Source: Bacteroidales bacterium | Lineage (GTDB): Bacteria > Bacteroidota > Bacteroidia > Bacteroidales > WCHB1-69 | Direction: 5' to 3' | Assembly (NCBI GenBank): GCA_017616775.1 | Contig: JAFZXM010000007.1 | Location: 1 to 64,000 of the forward strand | DNA: 64,000 nt | In this document: positions 27,832 through 37,631 of the stretch, in pieces | How positions within the stretch are numbered: position 1 is the stretch's first letter | Layout: each line of letters starts with the position of its first letter | Notes under the pieces: model-generated | Database searches by the model: none | Told to the model about the DNA's origin: nothing | What the model saw: the letters and a program-made list of their open reading frames with translations, nothing else | Made by a program: the position numbers and the translations under genes

Positions 27832-27861
27832 AAAAAGCACAGGGGAAAATTATTCTCCTGT
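27832..27861 (-). terminator. Rho-independent terminator after lepA
   Basis: On the minus strand ACAGGAGAA pairs with TTCCCCTGT with one mismatch, then GC and a run of T (27837-27832). It separates lepA from the YitT promoter. Confidence 0.65.
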
Positions 27862-27880
27862 AATGACAGTTTTGCCCTGA

Positions 27881-29668
27881 TTAATCTATTTTCAAAACAG
27901 CCAGGAATGCCGATTGGGGCACTTCCACATTGCCGATTTGCCGCATGCGTTTTTTGCCGCGTTTTTGTTTTTCCAACAATTTACGCTTACGGGTGATATC
28001 ACCGCCGTAACATTTGGCGGTAACATCCTTGCGGACGGCTTTTACCGTTTCGCGTGCTATTATCTTGCCGCCTATGGCAGCCTGTATGGCTATGTCGAAC
28101 TGATGACGGGGTATCAGTTCCTTTAATTTTTCGCACATCCTGCGTCCGAATTCATAGGCATGGTTCACATGAATTAATGTGGAAAGGGCATCCACCGATT
28201 CACCGTTGAGGAGTATATCCAATTTTGCCAATTTTGCTTCTTTGTAACCATTTAAATAATAGTCAAATGAAGCATATCCTTTAGAGCAACTCTTTAACTT
28301 GTCGTAAAAATCGAAAACTATTTCACCCAAAGGAAGGTCAAAAGTCAATTCGGTGCGGTTGGAAGCGAGATATACCTGCGATTTCAGCGTACCGCGCTTA
28401 TCCAGGCACAATTTCATGATATAGCCTATAAATTCCGATTTGGTGATAATTTGCGCGGAAATATATGGTTCTTCTATATGGTCTATATTGTTAACGGGCG
28501 GCATGCCGGAGGGATTGTGCACATCCAAAGTTTCTTTTTTGGTGGTAATCACTTTGTAAGATACATTCGGCACGGTGGTAATCACATCCATATCAAATTC
28601 TCTGTCCAAACGTTCCTGGATGATTTCCATATGCAGAAGTCCCAAAAATCCGCATCGGAAACCAAAGCCGAGTGCTGCCGACGATTCCGGCTCAAAGGTG
28701 AGGGAAGCGTCATTAAGTTGCAATTTCTCCAATGAAGAACGCAATTCTTCATAATCATCGGCTTCTACGGGATAGATACCGGCAAAAAGCATGGGCTTTA
28801 CTTCCGAAAAACCGGCAATGGCTTCTTGGCACGGATTGTTAACATGGGTGATGGTGTCTCCAACGCTTACTTCTTTGGCATTTTTGATGCCGGAGATAAT
28901 ATAACCCACATCTCCCGCTTTTAACACATTGCGGGGTTGGGGAGTGAGCCCCAAAACACCTATTTCGTCGGCATGATATTCTTTACCGGTAGCGACAAAT
29001 TTAACAAAGTCGTTGGTGTGTATTTGTCCGTTGAATATTCTAAAATAAGCGTAAATACCTCTGAATGAATTGAACACCGAATCGAATATCAATGCCTGCA
29101 AAGGCGCGTCGCTGTCGCCTTGAGGAGGACGTATGCGCTCGATAATGGCCTGCAGCACCTCTTCCACGCCTTCTCCCGTTTTGGCACTCACCGAAAGTAT
29201 TTCCTCATGATCGCAACCCAAAAGATCCACTATCTGGTCTTTTACCTCTTCGGGCATGGCACTGGGCATATCCATTTTGTTAAGTATGGGTATGATATCC
29301 AAATTATGGTCTATGGCCTGATATAAATTGGAAATGGTTTGCGCCTGTATGCCCTGGGTGGCATCCACCACCAACAAAGCACCCTCGCAGGCAGCTATGG
29401 AACGGGATACTTCATACGAAAAATCCACATGCCCCGGAGTATCTATCAGGTTTAAGATATATTCCTCATTATTATAATGATATGTCATTTCAATGGCATG
29501 GCTCTTGATGGTGATACCTTTTTCACGTTCCAAATCCATGTCATCAAGCAGTTGGTCTTGGAAATTGCGTTCGTTTACAGCACCGGTAAATTGCAAAAGC
29601 CTGTCAGCCAAAGTGCTTTTACCGTGATCGATGTGTGCTATAATGCAAAAATTTCTAATATTTTTCAT
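27881..29668 (-). CDS. lepA: Elongation factor 4 (LepA), back-translocating GTPase
   Basis: A 595-residue ribosome-associated GTPase. G1 is [10 protein letters not shown]2/G3 lie in [10 protein letters not shown] and DTPGHVDF, and G4 is NKMDMP. The C-terminal LepA-specific domain ends [23 protein letters not shown], the hallmark that separates it from EF-G. Full length. It follows purB by eight bases, so the two share a transcript. Confidence 0.96.
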   Translation of the reverse strand: MKNIRNFCIIAHIDHGKSTLADRLLQFTGAVNERNFQDQLLDDMDLEREKGITIKSHAIEMTYHYNNEEYILNLIDTPGHVDFSYEVSRSIAACEGALLVVDATQGIQAQTISNLYQAIDHNLDIIPILNKMDMPSAMPEEVKDQIVDLLGCDHEEILSVSAKTGEGVEEVLQAIIERIRPPQGDSDAPLQALIFDSVFNSFRGIYAYFRIFNGQIHTNDFVKFVATGKEYHADEIGVLGLTPQPRNVLKAGDVGYIISGIKNAKEVSVGDTITHVNNPCQEAIAGFSEVKPMLFAGIYPVEADDYEELRSSLEKLQLNDASLTFEPESSAALGFGFRCGFLGLLHMEIIQERLDREFDMDVITTVPNVSYKVITTKKETLDVHNPSGMPPVNNIDHIEEPYISAQIITKSEFIGYIMKLCLDKRGTLKSQVYLASNRTELTFDLPLGEIVFDFYDKLKSCSKGYASFDYYLNGYKEAKLAKLDILLNGESVDALSTLIHVNHAYEFGRRMCEKLKELIPRHQFDIAIQAAIGGKIIARETVKAVRKDVTAKCYGGDITRKRKLLEKQKRGKKRMRQIGNVEVPQSAFLAVLKID

Positions 29669-29676
29669 ATTCTCAA

Positions 29677-31032
29677 TCAGAATTTGGGATGTATGCCGGT
29701 ATAATTATGGGGGGTGATATTTTTTAATTCCCGTTTGACATCCTCACTTACATTCAGGGTATCTATAAATTCGTGAATAATCTCCTTGGTGATATGCGTT
29801 TTACCGCGTGTAAGTTGTTTTAAAGCTTCGTACGGACTTGGATATTGCTCTCTTCGCAAAATGGTTTGTATGGCTTCCGCCACCACGGCCCAATTTTTTT
29901 CCAAATCCTGACAAATGGCTTCCTGATTCAACAAGAGCTTGTTCATGCCACGCGTCAAACTGTGTATGGCTATAATGGAATGTGCCAGCGGTACACCCAC
30001 ATTACGGGTAACCGTGCTGTCGGTTAAATCCCTTTGCATGCGGGATACGGGTAATTTTGCCGACAAAGCCTGCAAAAGGGCATTGGCAATGCAAATATTC
30101 CCCTCCGAATTTTCAAAATCTATAGGATTCACTTTGTGCGGCATAGCCGAAGATCCCACTTCGCCGGCTTTCACCTGCTGGCGGAAATATTCCATGGAAA
30201 TGTATGTCCACATATCCCTGTCCAAATCCAACAATATGGTGTTAATACGTTTGATATTATCAAAATAAGCCGCCATATTATCGTAATGTTCTATTTGGGT
30301 GGTGGTATGCAAACGCTTTAAATTCAATCTGTTGCGCAGAAAATTATCACTAAATTCCACCCAATTGACATGAGGATAGGCTACATAATGAGCATTAAAA
30401 TTACCGGTTGCACCTCCGAACTTGCCGCAAAAATCTATAGTGGACAACAAATTCCGTTGATTTTCCAAACGTTCCGCAAACACATAGATTTCTTTTCCCA
30501 AATTGGTAGGAGAAGCCGGTTGCCCATGAGTGTGTGCCAACATGGATACTTCTTGCCATTCCCGTGCTTTGGCTTTCAACATGTCCGACAAACCGTCCAA
30601 CAAAGGCATGTACACTTGCTCATGATATTGACGCAATAAATAGGGCAGGGCGGTGTTGTTGATATCCTGAGAGGTGAGTCCGAAATGTATAAACTCCTTA
30701 TATTCCTGCAAATCAAGCACATCAAACTGTTCTTTCAAAAAATATTCAACAGCCTTCACATCGTGATTGGTGGTGCGTTCTATTTCCTTAACGCGCATAG
30801 CCTGCGTCTCCGAAAAATTGTCCGCAATGGCCCTCAGCTTGGGAAAACAAGACTTATCGATACGGCTCAATTGAGGTAAAGGCAGCTCGCACAAAGCGAT
30901 AAAATATTCTGTTTCCACACGTACACGCGCTTTGATAAGGGCATATTCCGAAAAATATTCCGTAAGAACCTCCACCTTGTTGAAATAACGACCATCCAAA
31001 GGTGATATAGCTGTTAAAGTATTTAGTTGCAT
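29677..31032 (-). CDS. purB: Adenylosuccinate lyase
   Basis: A 451-residue enzyme of the fumarase/aspartase fold that acts twice in purine synthesis, on SAICAR and on adenylosuccinate. The family signature [19 protein letters not shown] is present, as are [11 protein letters not shown] and THGQPASPT. Length fits the E. coli-like group. First gene of the purB-lepA pair, with a promoter box at 31070-31077. Confidence 0.96.
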   Translation of the reverse strand: MQLNTLTAISPLDGRYFNKVEVLTEYFSEYALIKARVRVETEYFIALCELPLPQLSRIDKSCFPKLRAIADNFSETQAMRVKEIERTTNHDVKAVEYFLKEQFDVLDLQEYKEFIHFGLTSQDINNTALPYLLRQYHEQVYMPLLDGLSDMLKAKAREWQEVSMLAHTHGQPASPTNLGKEIYVFAERLENQRNLLSTIDFCGKFGGATGNFNAHYVAYPHVNWVEFSDNFLRNRLNLKRLHTTTQIEHYDNMAAYFDNIKRINTILLDLDRDMWTYISMEYFRQQVKAGEVGSSAMPHKVNPIDFENSEGNICIANALLQALSAKLPVSRMQRDLTDSTVTRNVGVPLAHSIIAIHSLTRGMNKLLLNQEAICQDLEKNWAVVAEAIQTILRREQYPSPYEALKQLTRGKTHITKEIIHEFIDTLNVSEDVKRELKNITPHNYTGIHPKF

Positions 31033-31069
31033 GAGCTTATTTTTTTATTCTATAATATGTACAAATATG

Positions 31070-31077
31070 CAAAGATA
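31070..31077 (-). promoter_or_regulatory. Promoter -7 box of purB-lepA
   Basis: Minus-strand TATCTTTG followed by CATATTTG, 38 bases before the purB start. Confidence 0.55.
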
Positions 31078-31090
31078 GCATTTTTTTGAT

Positions 31091-31119
31091 TAGTCCGCAG
31101 CAATACGGACTATTTTTTT
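31091..31119 (+). terminator. Plus-strand terminator-like hairpin with no gene before it
   Basis: TAGTCCG (31091-31097) pairs with CGGACTA (31106-31112), then seven T. On the plus strand nothing is encoded upstream of it, since purB runs the other way. It may stop antisense transcription into the next gene. Confidence 0.5.
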
Positions 31120-31402
31120 CTCCTAAGCAGACTTTTCGAACGGAACCGGTATTGATACGCATAACGGACAACAAGTCTGTAAAACTATGGGCAAATTAAT
31201 ACCGAATTGCATTGCAAACTTTAAATAAAAAAGGCTTAGCCTTATCCAAAAACCAGAATAGCAAAACCAATTGTGTTAAACATGATTGAAAAGATGCAAC
31301 AAAAAATATTATAAACACTGAAAACATCAAAAAATAAGATTTTTTTTATTAATAAGTTAATATAATTAATATAAAATTAACATTGGAATAAAAAAATATT
31401 GA
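31120..31402. other. AT-rich intergenic stretch with no gene
   Basis: I see short inverted repeats only: CAGACTT near 31128 with AAGTCTG near 31169, and AAGGCTTAGCCTT near 31231. No reading frame, tRNA or riboswitch is recognisable. Confidence 0.5.
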
Positions 31403-31410
31403 TATTTTTG
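31403..31410 (+). promoter_or_regulatory. Promoter -7 box of the small lipoprotein gene
   Basis: TATTTTTG, 20 bases before the start codon at 31431. Confidence 0.55.
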
Positions 31411-31430
31411 CAGAATAAAATCCAGAATGT

Positions 31431-31751
31431 ATGAAAAAGGTATTATTTTTGCTCGCCGCTTGTGCCGCTATATTGTCTTGCAGTAAAAAAGAAGTGAGTT
31501 GTATAGTAACAGTAAATAACGACTCGAATCACCCTGTAGAATATCAATTAACCAATCAAGATAAAAAAGGCAATATCCTTTCAATATCGTACAACTATAT
31601 AGCAGCATACTCAAAAAACAGCCATCCTGCAAGGTTACAAAAAGGAACATATACCGGTTTGACCTCACGCGAAAGTTTTAAAATGCAAATATTTGACTAC
31701 TACGATTGCCAAGAGCATCGGGAGATCAACCTGTATTTGCAAAACAGGTAA
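31431..31751 (+). CDS. Small lipoprotein of unknown function
   Basis: A 106-residue protein with a lipoprotein signal peptide (MKKVLFLLAACAAILSC, lipobox ILSC at residues 14-17) followed by SKKE, where the positive charges just after the cysteine are seen in many Bacteroidota lipoproteins. The mature part (CIVTVNNDSNHPVEYQL, then GTYTGLTS) is short and beta-rich. I recognise no family. It has its own promoter and lies between minus-strand genes. Confidence 0.65.
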   Translation: MKKVLFLLAACAAILSCSKKEVSCIVTVNNDSNHPVEYQLTNQDKKGNILSISYNYIAAYSKNSHPARLQKGTYTGLTSRESFKMQIFDYYDCQEHREINLYLQNR

Positions 31752-32125
31752 TTAGCGCTGATTTCAAAAACAGACATTATGCATGAAAATGTTGTGTATC
31801 AATGTGTTTCACCAACAATTACATTTGTCCCATAATTTATATTATGTAAAGTAGAAATTTTGAAATACGCCCCGCCGGCATTTATAACTTAAAATTTTTC
31901 TGCTGCACATTTTTTTTTGCGGATATGAGCTTTTCACCGCATTTTTGGCGGCATCTCATGTGTTTCACAGTCAAATCTAAGTTAAAATTATCTGTATACG
32001 GGCTTATTCTTACGGATGTATAATCCGGATGCAGCGGATTTTTTTCATTATTTCGTTGATCTATTTTTAGCCGGTTTACAAGATGTATGACCGGATTTTT
32101 CCGTTTTTTTTCAAATTCCCCCCCC
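31752..32125. other. Intergenic stretch with no supported gene
   Basis: AT-rich DNA with a run CCCCCCCC-AAAAAAAAA at 32118-32134. A minus-strand open frame across it reads through the fba terminator and has no family resemblance, so it is not listed as a gene. Confidence 0.5.
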
Positions 32126-32171
32126 AAAAAAAAACAATCACAAAGCATGATTGCCCATACTTTGTGATTGT
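32126..32171 (-). terminator. Rho-independent terminator after fba
   Basis: A 12-bp stem, ACAATCACAAAG (32134-32145 on the plus strand) with CTTTGTGATTGT (32160-32171). On the minus strand it is followed by a run of T. It begins 12 bases after the fba stop. Confidence 0.9.
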
Positions 32172-32182
32172 CAGCCTGATGT

Positions 32183-33154
32183 TTATTCAACTCTGTTGGC
32201 ACTTCCCAACACGTTGATAATCTTATGTTTATAAAGTTCTTTTAATTTTTCTCTGGCGGGACCCAAATATTTTCTCGGGTCAAATTCGCCGGGATTTTCT
32301 GCCAGCACCTTTCTCACGGCGGCTGTCATGGCCAAACGTCCGTCAGAGTCAATGTTGATTTTGCATACTGCCGAAGTGGCTGCTCTGCGCAACTGATCTT
32401 CGGGGACGCCCGCCGAATTTTCTATTTTGCCGCCATATTGATTGATTTCTGCCACTATATCCTGCGGTACTGAAGAAGAACCATGCAGCACTATAGGAAA
32501 ACCGGGAATACGCTTCTCCACTTCTTCCAATATGTCAAAACGCAAAGGAGGTATTGCCTCACCCGGCTTTACTTTGAATTTGAAAGCTCCGTGGGAGGTG
32601 CCTATGGATATGGCCAATGAATCCACTCCGGTACGTTTTACAAAGTCTTCCACCTCTTCAGGACGGGTGTATGTGTGCTTTTCGGCTGAAACTTCGTCTT
32701 CTATACCTGCCAGCACGCCCAATTCACCTTCCACCGTTACATCAAATTGATGGGCATAGTCCACCACCTTTTTGGTTAAGGCGATATTCTCTTCATAACT
32801 AAGATGTGAACCGTCTATCATTACGGAGGAAAAACCTGTTTCTATACACGATTTGCACAATTCAAAACTGTCGCCGTGGTCCAAATGCAGAACTATAGGA
32901 ATGTCACATCCCAATTCGTGTGCATATTCGGTAGCGCCTTTTGCCATGTTTTTCAACAAATTCTGATTGGCATACTTACGGGCGCCGCTTGACACCTGCA
33001 ATATAACAGGTGATTTGGTTTCCACACATGCCATGATAATGGCTTGCAATTGCTCCAAATTGTTAAAGTTAAAAGCAGGAATGGCATATTTGCCTGCCAT
33101 GGCTTTTTTGAACATTTCTCTGGTGTTTACTAAACCTAATTCTTTATATGTCAT
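32183..33154 (-). CDS. fba: Fructose-bisphosphate aldolase, class II
   Basis: A 323-residue zinc aldolase that splits fructose-1,6-bisphosphate in glycolysis. Class II features: AIPAFNFNNLEQLQAI at the start, VLHLDHGDSFE with the first zinc His and catalytic Asp, ISIGTSHGAFKF, and the phosphate-binding VLHGSSSVP. Single gene with its own promoter box and terminator. The metal-binding pattern rules out class I. Confidence 0.95.
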   Translation of the reverse strand: MTYKELGLVNTREMFKKAMAGKYAIPAFNFNNLEQLQAIIMACVETKSPVILQVSSGARKYANQNLLKNMAKGATEYAHELGCDIPIVLHLDHGDSFELCKSCIETGFSSVMIDGSHLSYEENIALTKKVVDYAHQFDVTVEGELGVLAGIEDEVSAEKHTYTRPEEVEDFVKRTGVDSLAISIGTSHGAFKFKVKPGEAIPPLRFDILEEVEKRIPGFPIVLHGSSSVPQDIVAEINQYGGKIENSAGVPEDQLRRAATSAVCKINIDSDGRLAMTAAVRKVLAENPGEFDPRKYLGPAREKLKELYKHKIINVLGSANRVE

Positions 33155-33185
33155 AATTAATAATTTTATTTGCGATATTATTTTG

Positions 33186-33193
33186 CAAAGTTA
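33186..33193 (-). promoter_or_regulatory. Promoter -7 box of fba
   Basis: Minus-strand TAACTTTG followed by CAAAAT, about 32 bases before the fba start. Confidence 0.55.
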
Positions 33194-33288
33194 ACATTTT
33201 TATTTGTATCACCTGCCTTATTCTTAAAAAATATGCTTTCCTGTATGTAAAATTTTACGGCAGCCGGCCATTGTATTGATAAAATTAG

Positions 33289-33296
33289 TACTTTTG
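33289..33296 (+). promoter_or_regulatory. Promoter -7 box of the DUF4293-uvrB unit
   Basis: TACTTTTG, 24 bases before the start codon at 33320. A TTG pair upstream (33271-33278) could serve as the -33 element. Confidence 0.5.
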
Positions 33297-33319
33297 CAAT
33301 TGATATAAAACAAGAAAAT

Positions 33320-33793
33320 ATGATACAAAGAATTCAAACATTATTCCTTATTTTGGCTGTTGCCTGTTTGGTGGCAACATGTTTTCTGCCATTAGGCACC
33401 ATCACCACCGATTTTTCATATTATCAATATAATGCATGGTCGCTGCACGATACCACTGCAGATCAGCAAACAATTCAGAACACCTATATCATCGGTTTGC
33501 TGGCAGGTATTTTGGCCGTTTTGGCCTTAGTGGCCGTGTTTTTATACCGGAACAGACCCGTTCAAAGCAAAGTCTGCATGGCCGCCATGTTGCTCAATCT
33601 GGTATTGCTGTTGTTTATAAGCGTGATCTATCCTGATTTGATATTCAAAAAGCTGGATGTGATCAATGGCAACGAAGTGGTGTTGTCTATGTGGTGTTTT
33701 CTGCCTATCTGCTCTGCACTTTTGTTTTATTTGGCAAGCAAATTCATCAATAAAGATGAAAAAATGGTCAGAGCAGCCGATAGATTACGCTAA
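33320..33793 (+). CDS. DUF4293 family membrane protein
   Basis: A 157-residue protein with four membrane segments (LILAVACLVATCFLPLG, IIGLLAGILAVLALVAVFLY, VCMAAMLLNLVLLLFISVIY, LPICSALLFYLASKFI). It opens MIQRIQTLFL, typical of DUF4293, a Bacteroidota-restricted family of unknown function. The stop is three bases before uvrB, so they are co-transcribed. Confidence 0.85.
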   Translation: MIQRIQTLFLILAVACLVATCFLPLGTITTDFSYYQYNAWSLHDTTADQQTIQNTYIIGLLAGILAVLALVAVFLYRNRPVQSKVCMAAMLLNLVLLLFISVIYPDLIFKKLDVINGNEVVLSMWCFLPICSALLFYLASKFINKDEKMVRAADRLR

Positions 33794-33796
33794 ATT

Positions 33797-35821
33797 ATGA
33801 ATTTCAAATTACATGCTCCATTTGCTCCCGCCGGCGACCAACCGGAAGCCATACGTGCTTTGGTGCAAGGCATACAAAATGGAGACCGGCACCAAACGCT
33901 TTTGGGGGTGACAGGTTCCGGAAAAACCTATACCATAGCCAACGTATTGGCACAGTTGAACCGCCCCGCTTTGGTTTTGAGTCACAACAAAACCCTCGCC
34001 GCCCAATTGTATGCGGAATTCAAAGACTTTTTTCCGGACAATGCCGTTGAATACTTTGTTTCCTATTACGATTATTACCAACCGGAAGCCTATATCCCCA
34101 CCACCAACACCTATATTGAAAAGGATTTGGCCATTAATGAAGAAATAGACAAAATGCGTCTCAATGCAACATCCATGCTGCTTTCCGGACGCAGAGATGT
34201 GATTATAGTGTCTTCCGTATCATGTATTTACGGCATAGGCAATCCTGAAGAGTTCGCCAAAGGAACCCAATACCTGCAAACAGGACAATGCATCTCCAGA
34301 AACAAACTGCTCAGAGACTTGGTGGGTTCCCTCTATTCCCGGTCGGAAACCGAGTTGGAAAGAGGCAAATTCAGAGTACAAGGCGATACCTTGGATATTT
34401 ATCCCGCTTACGGAGAAATAGCCTACCGTATCATCTTTTGGGGCGATGAAATAGAATCCATATCCGCCATTACTCCGCAAGGCGGCTCCGTAATTGAAAC
34501 GCTGCAAGAAGTATACCTATACCCTGCCAACATTTTTATAACCTCACAAGATATTATCAACCAAGCCGTTCAGGAGATACAAACGGATATGGGAGAACGG
34601 GTGGAATATTTTAAGGAAACAGGCCGATTCCAAGAAGCCAAACGATTGGAAGAAAGAGTGATATACGATGTGGAAATGATCAAAGAATTGGGATATTGTT
34701 CCGGTATAGAAAATTATTCCCGCTACTTTGACAGACGAAAACCGGGCAGCCGCCCCTTCTGCCTTTTGGATTATTTTCCCAAAGATTTTATCACCGTAAT
34801 AGACGAAAGTCATGTAACGGTACCTCAAATAGGAGGCATGTACGGCGGCGACCGTTCCCGAAAAATGAATTTGGTGGAATACGGATTCCGCCTGCCTTCT
34901 GCTTTGGACAACCGACCGCTGAAATTCAGTGAATTTGAACAAATGGTCGGGCAAACCATCTATATTTCAGCCACACCAGCCGACTGGGAATTGGAAAAAA
35001 GCGGAGGCGTGGTGGTAGAACAAGTGGTGCGCCCCACAGGATTGCTTGACCCTGAAATAGAGGTGAGACCCTGCAGCAACCAAGTGGATGATTTATTGGA
35101 AGAAATTGACAAAACGGTGTCTAAAAACGAACGTGTATTGGTAACCACTCTTACCAAAAAAATGGCGGAAGACCTCACCCAATATCTTATTCGCCTGGAC
35201 ATCCGCACCCAATACATCCATTCTGATGTGGACACCATGGACAGGGTGGAAATATTACAGCAATTGCGTGAAGGTGTGATAGATGTATTGGTAGGCGTAA
35301 ATTTGTTACGCGAAGGATTGGACCTTCCCGAAGTTTCTTTAGTGGCCGTTCTGGATGCAGACAAAGAAGGTTTTCTGCGTTCCGAACGCTCATTGACACA
35401 AACCGCCGGCCGCGCCGCACGAAATGCCAACGGACATGTGATTTTTTACGCTGACAAAATCACCAAATCCATGCAAGCCACCATGGATACCACCGCCAAA
35501 AGAAGAAAAAAACAGATAGCCTACAATCAAGCTCATCATATCATACCCAAAACCATTCAACGGGACAGGTCTAAAAATGTCTTCAGCGCTAATTTGGATA
35601 AAAAAATATTGTCCTGTCAAGATAATCAAATCAGTTCTGAAGCTGAACAAAAACTTGAAATAAATGATGCAAAGTTATTGAGCACTAACGATATAAACAA
35701 ACTTATAAACATCAAAACCAAAGCAATGGAAGCGGCCGCTAAAGAATTGGATTTTATGCTTGCCGCCCGTTTGCGGGATGAAATCAAATATTTGAAAGAA
35801 CAAAAAAAGCAACCTGTTTAG
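33797..35821 (+). CDS. uvrB: Excinuclease ABC subunit B
   Basis: A 674-residue DNA-damage recognition helicase of nucleotide excision repair. Walker A GVTGSGKT (residues 36-43), the damage-probing beta-hairpin YYDYYQPEAYIP, VIDESHVT, SATPADWE and the helicase motif QTAGRAARN. The C-terminal UVR motif that binds UvrC is AAKELDFMLAARLRDEIK. Full length. It follows DUF4293 by three bases and its last codons overlap a terminator. Confidence 0.97.
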   Translation: MNFKLHAPFAPAGDQPEAIRALVQGIQNGDRHQTLLGVTGSGKTYTIANVLAQLNRPALVLSHNKTLAAQLYAEFKDFFPDNAVEYFVSYYDYYQPEAYIPTTNTYIEKDLAINEEIDKMRLNATSMLLSGRRDVIIVSSVSCIYGIGNPEEFAKGTQYLQTGQCISRNKLLRDLVGSLYSRSETELERGKFRVQGDTLDIYPAYGEIAYRIIFWGDEIESISAITPQGGSVIETLQEVYLYPANIFITSQDIINQAVQEIQTDMGERVEYFKETGRFQEAKRLEERVIYDVEMIKELGYCSGIENYSRYFDRRKPGSRPFCLLDYFPKDFITVIDESHVTVPQIGGMYGGDRSRKMNLVEYGFRLPSALDNRPLKFSEFEQMVGQTIYISATPADWELEKSGGVVVEQVVRPTGLLDPEIEVRPCSNQVDDLLEEIDKTVSKNERVLVTTLTKKMAEDLTQYLIRLDIRTQYIHSDVDTMDRVEILQQLREGVIDVLVGVNLLREGLDLPEVSLVAVLDADKEGFLRSERSLTQTAGRAARNANGHVIFYADKITKSMQATMDTTAKRRKKQIAYNQAHHIIPKTIQRDRSKNVFSANLDKKILSCQDNQISSEAEQKLEINDAKLLSTNDINKLINIKTKAMEAAAKELDFMLAARLRDEIKYLKEQKKQPV

Positions 35822-35831
35822 GCTGCTTTTT
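35804..35831. terminator. Bidirectional terminator between uvrB and dnaA
   Basis: AAAAAGCA (35804-35811) pairs with TGCTTTTT (35824-35831), with an inner CC/GG pairing. The A-run on one side and T-run on the other let it serve both convergent genes. Confidence 0.7.
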
Positions 35832-35857
35832 CTATAAAAAAAACAACATACATATAA

Positions 35858-37297
35858 CTATGAATTTTTCAGCACTTTGTCTATACTGTCCAATTCATCT
35901 TTAAATTTTCTGTCGGTCACCTTTAAATTTTCCACGGTACGGCAGGCGTGCAGCACAGTGGCGTGATCTTTTTTACCGCATTGTATGCCTATTTGAGCCA
36001 AGGACAAATCGGTGTATTTTTTGGCAAAATACATGGATACCTGTCTTACCTGCACTATATCCCTTTTACGCGATGATGAAAACAATTCGTTAATAGGCAC
36101 ATTATAGAAATCGCACACCACTTTTTGTATATAATCGATGGAGATTTCATGTGCTGTGTTTCTTACAAATTTATCTATCATCTGTTTGGCCAGTTCCACC
36201 GTAATTTGCTTTTTATTTAACGACGACTGCGCCAAAATGGAAATAATAGCACCTTCTATTTCCCTGATATTGGTGACTATTCTGCAGGACAAATATTCCA
36301 CCACTTCGTCCGGAATGCTGCTGATACCATTGTTATATAACTTATTGCGTATTATTTTCATACGGGTTTCTTTGTCTGGCGGTTGCAAATCAGCCGACAA
36401 ACCCCATTTGAAACGCGACAACAAGCGTTGTTCAAATCCCAATATTTCCGCCGGTGACTTGTCGGCGGTAATAATAATTTGACGGTGTTTTTGATGAAAA
36501 TAATTGAATATATGGAAGAATACTTCTTGCGTTTTTTCTTTTCCCGACAAAAATTGGATATCGTCTATAATCAACATATCCAACATTTGATAAAAATGTA
36601 CAAAATCGTTAATGTTGTTACCGCGTGCAGCCTCTACATATTGCTGCATAAATGTATCTGAATCGACATATAATACCGTTAAATCAGGACGGTTAATTTT
36701 GGTTTGTAATCCTATGGCGTGAGCAAGGTGAGTTTTGCCCAATCCCACTCCTGAATACAAAAACAAAGGATTAAAAGTGGTGGTACCCGGATTTTGGGCA
36801 ATGGCATATCCTGCAGCCCGGGCCAAACGATTGCACTCCCCTTCCACAAAATTGTCAAAATTCAACGCTTTGTTTAATTGCGACTGTATGTTAAGCTTTT
36901 TCAAACCGGGCAATACAAACGGATTGGGTATTTCTTTTTGAGAGGTGTTTTCATCAATATTAATGTTGATGTTCTTAGTCTGCGCCTCTATATTACCGAC
37001 ACCCGAAGGCGGCAATACCATGGTGTTGTCACTGGTAACCAAAATTTGATACTCCACTTTGCCGTCTTTACCCAATACCCTGCGAATGGCACTCTTAAGT
37101 ATTTGCCAATAATTACCCTCTATCCATTCGTAATAATACAAACTGGGCGTTTGAATTGTAAGCACATTGTTCTTCAAACTTATAGGCTTTATGGGGAGAA
37201 ACCATGTGTTAAAACTGTTCTCCTCAATATTGTCCTTAATAATGCTTAAGCATTTATCCCATACCGCCGTATAATCTTGAACTGGCTCGTTATTCAT
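35858..37297 (-). CDS. dnaA: Chromosomal replication initiator protein DnaA
   Basis: A 479-residue AAA+ initiator. The N-terminal domain I begins YTAVWDKCLSIIKDNI. Walker A is SGVGLGKTH, Walker B LIIDDIQFL, and the C-terminal DNA-binding domain IV carries KKDHATVLHACRTV, which reads DnaA boxes. Its neighbours are not the dnaN-recF set seen in Firmicutes. Promoter box at 37398-37405. Confidence 0.97.
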   Translation of the reverse strand: MNNEPVQDYTAVWDKCLSIIKDNIEENSFNTWFLPIKPISLKNNVLTIQTPSLYYYEWIEGNYWQILKSAIRRVLGKDGKVEYQILVTSDNTMVLPPSGVGNIEAQTKNININIDENTSQKEIPNPFVLPGLKKLNIQSQLNKALNFDNFVEGECNRLARAAGYAIAQNPGTTTFNPLFLYSGVGLGKTHLAHAIGLQTKINRPDLTVLYVDSDTFMQQYVEAARGNNINDFVHFYQMLDMLIIDDIQFLSGKEKTQEVFFHIFNYFHQKHRQIIITADKSPAEILGFEQRLLSRFKWGLSADLQPPDKETRMKIIRNKLYNNGISSIPDEVVEYLSCRIVTNIREIEGAIISILAQSSLNKKQITVELAKQMIDKFVRNTAHEISIDYIQKVVCDFYNVPINELFSSSRKRDIVQVRQVSMYFAKKYTDLSLAQIGIQCGKKDHATVLHACRTVENLKVTDRKFKDELDSIDKVLKNS

Positions 37298-37397
37298 GAT
37301 GGTTCATTTTATAGATGTTTTAAAATTACGCTCTTACAAATATATGTTACTACATATCAAATATTTAGTAATAATTTTCGCTTTCACGTCCAAAGTG

Positions 37398-37405
37398 CAA
37401 AGATA
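37398..37405 (-). promoter_or_regulatory. Promoter -7 box of dnaA
   Basis: Minus-strand TATCTTTG followed by CACTTTGG, giving a leader of about 95 bases before the dnaA start. Confidence 0.55.
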
Positions 37406-37545
37406 GACAAAAAAAAGTTTAGAAAAAATTTTTTTTACCAGCTTTTTTTCAAAATAAAAATGTATATAGGAAAGCCGTTGATTTGATTAACGAATTTATT
37501 TTTAGAATTTTAGCAAAAACAAATCATAGGAAATTAACAAGAAGC

Positions 37546-37608
37546 ATTGTCTGCCAAACGAAAGAGCTTGTTCGATATTTTGTTAATATTATTGTTGAAG
37601 CAGACAAT
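37546..37608. promoter_or_regulatory. Inverted repeat upstream of tilS
   Basis: ATTGTCTGC (37546-37554) and GCAGACAAT (37600-37608) form perfect 9-bp arms 45 bases apart. The right arm ends 12 bases before the tilS -7 box (TATATTTG at 37620-37627), so it could be an operator half-site pair. The binding protein is unknown. Confidence 0.35.
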
Positions 37609-37631
37609 AAAAAAAATGGTATATTTGCAAT

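Larger units (their letters stand above)
37298..37631. other. AT-rich divergent region between dnaA and tilS
   Basis: Very AT-rich. It holds a minus-strand -7 box TATCTTTG (37398-37405) for dnaA and a plus-strand TATATTTG (37620-37627) for tilS. I found no TTATCCACA-type DnaA box, so I do not call an origin. A 9-bp inverted repeat is listed separately. Confidence 0.5.

Noticed and set aside
31882..32202. Minus-strand frame of 106 codons after fba
   Set aside because: Overlaps the fba end and reads through its terminator; composition is not protein-like.
37298..37631. Replication origin next to dnaA
   Set aside because: AT-rich, but no cluster of TTATCCACA-type boxes was found, so proximity alone is not enough.
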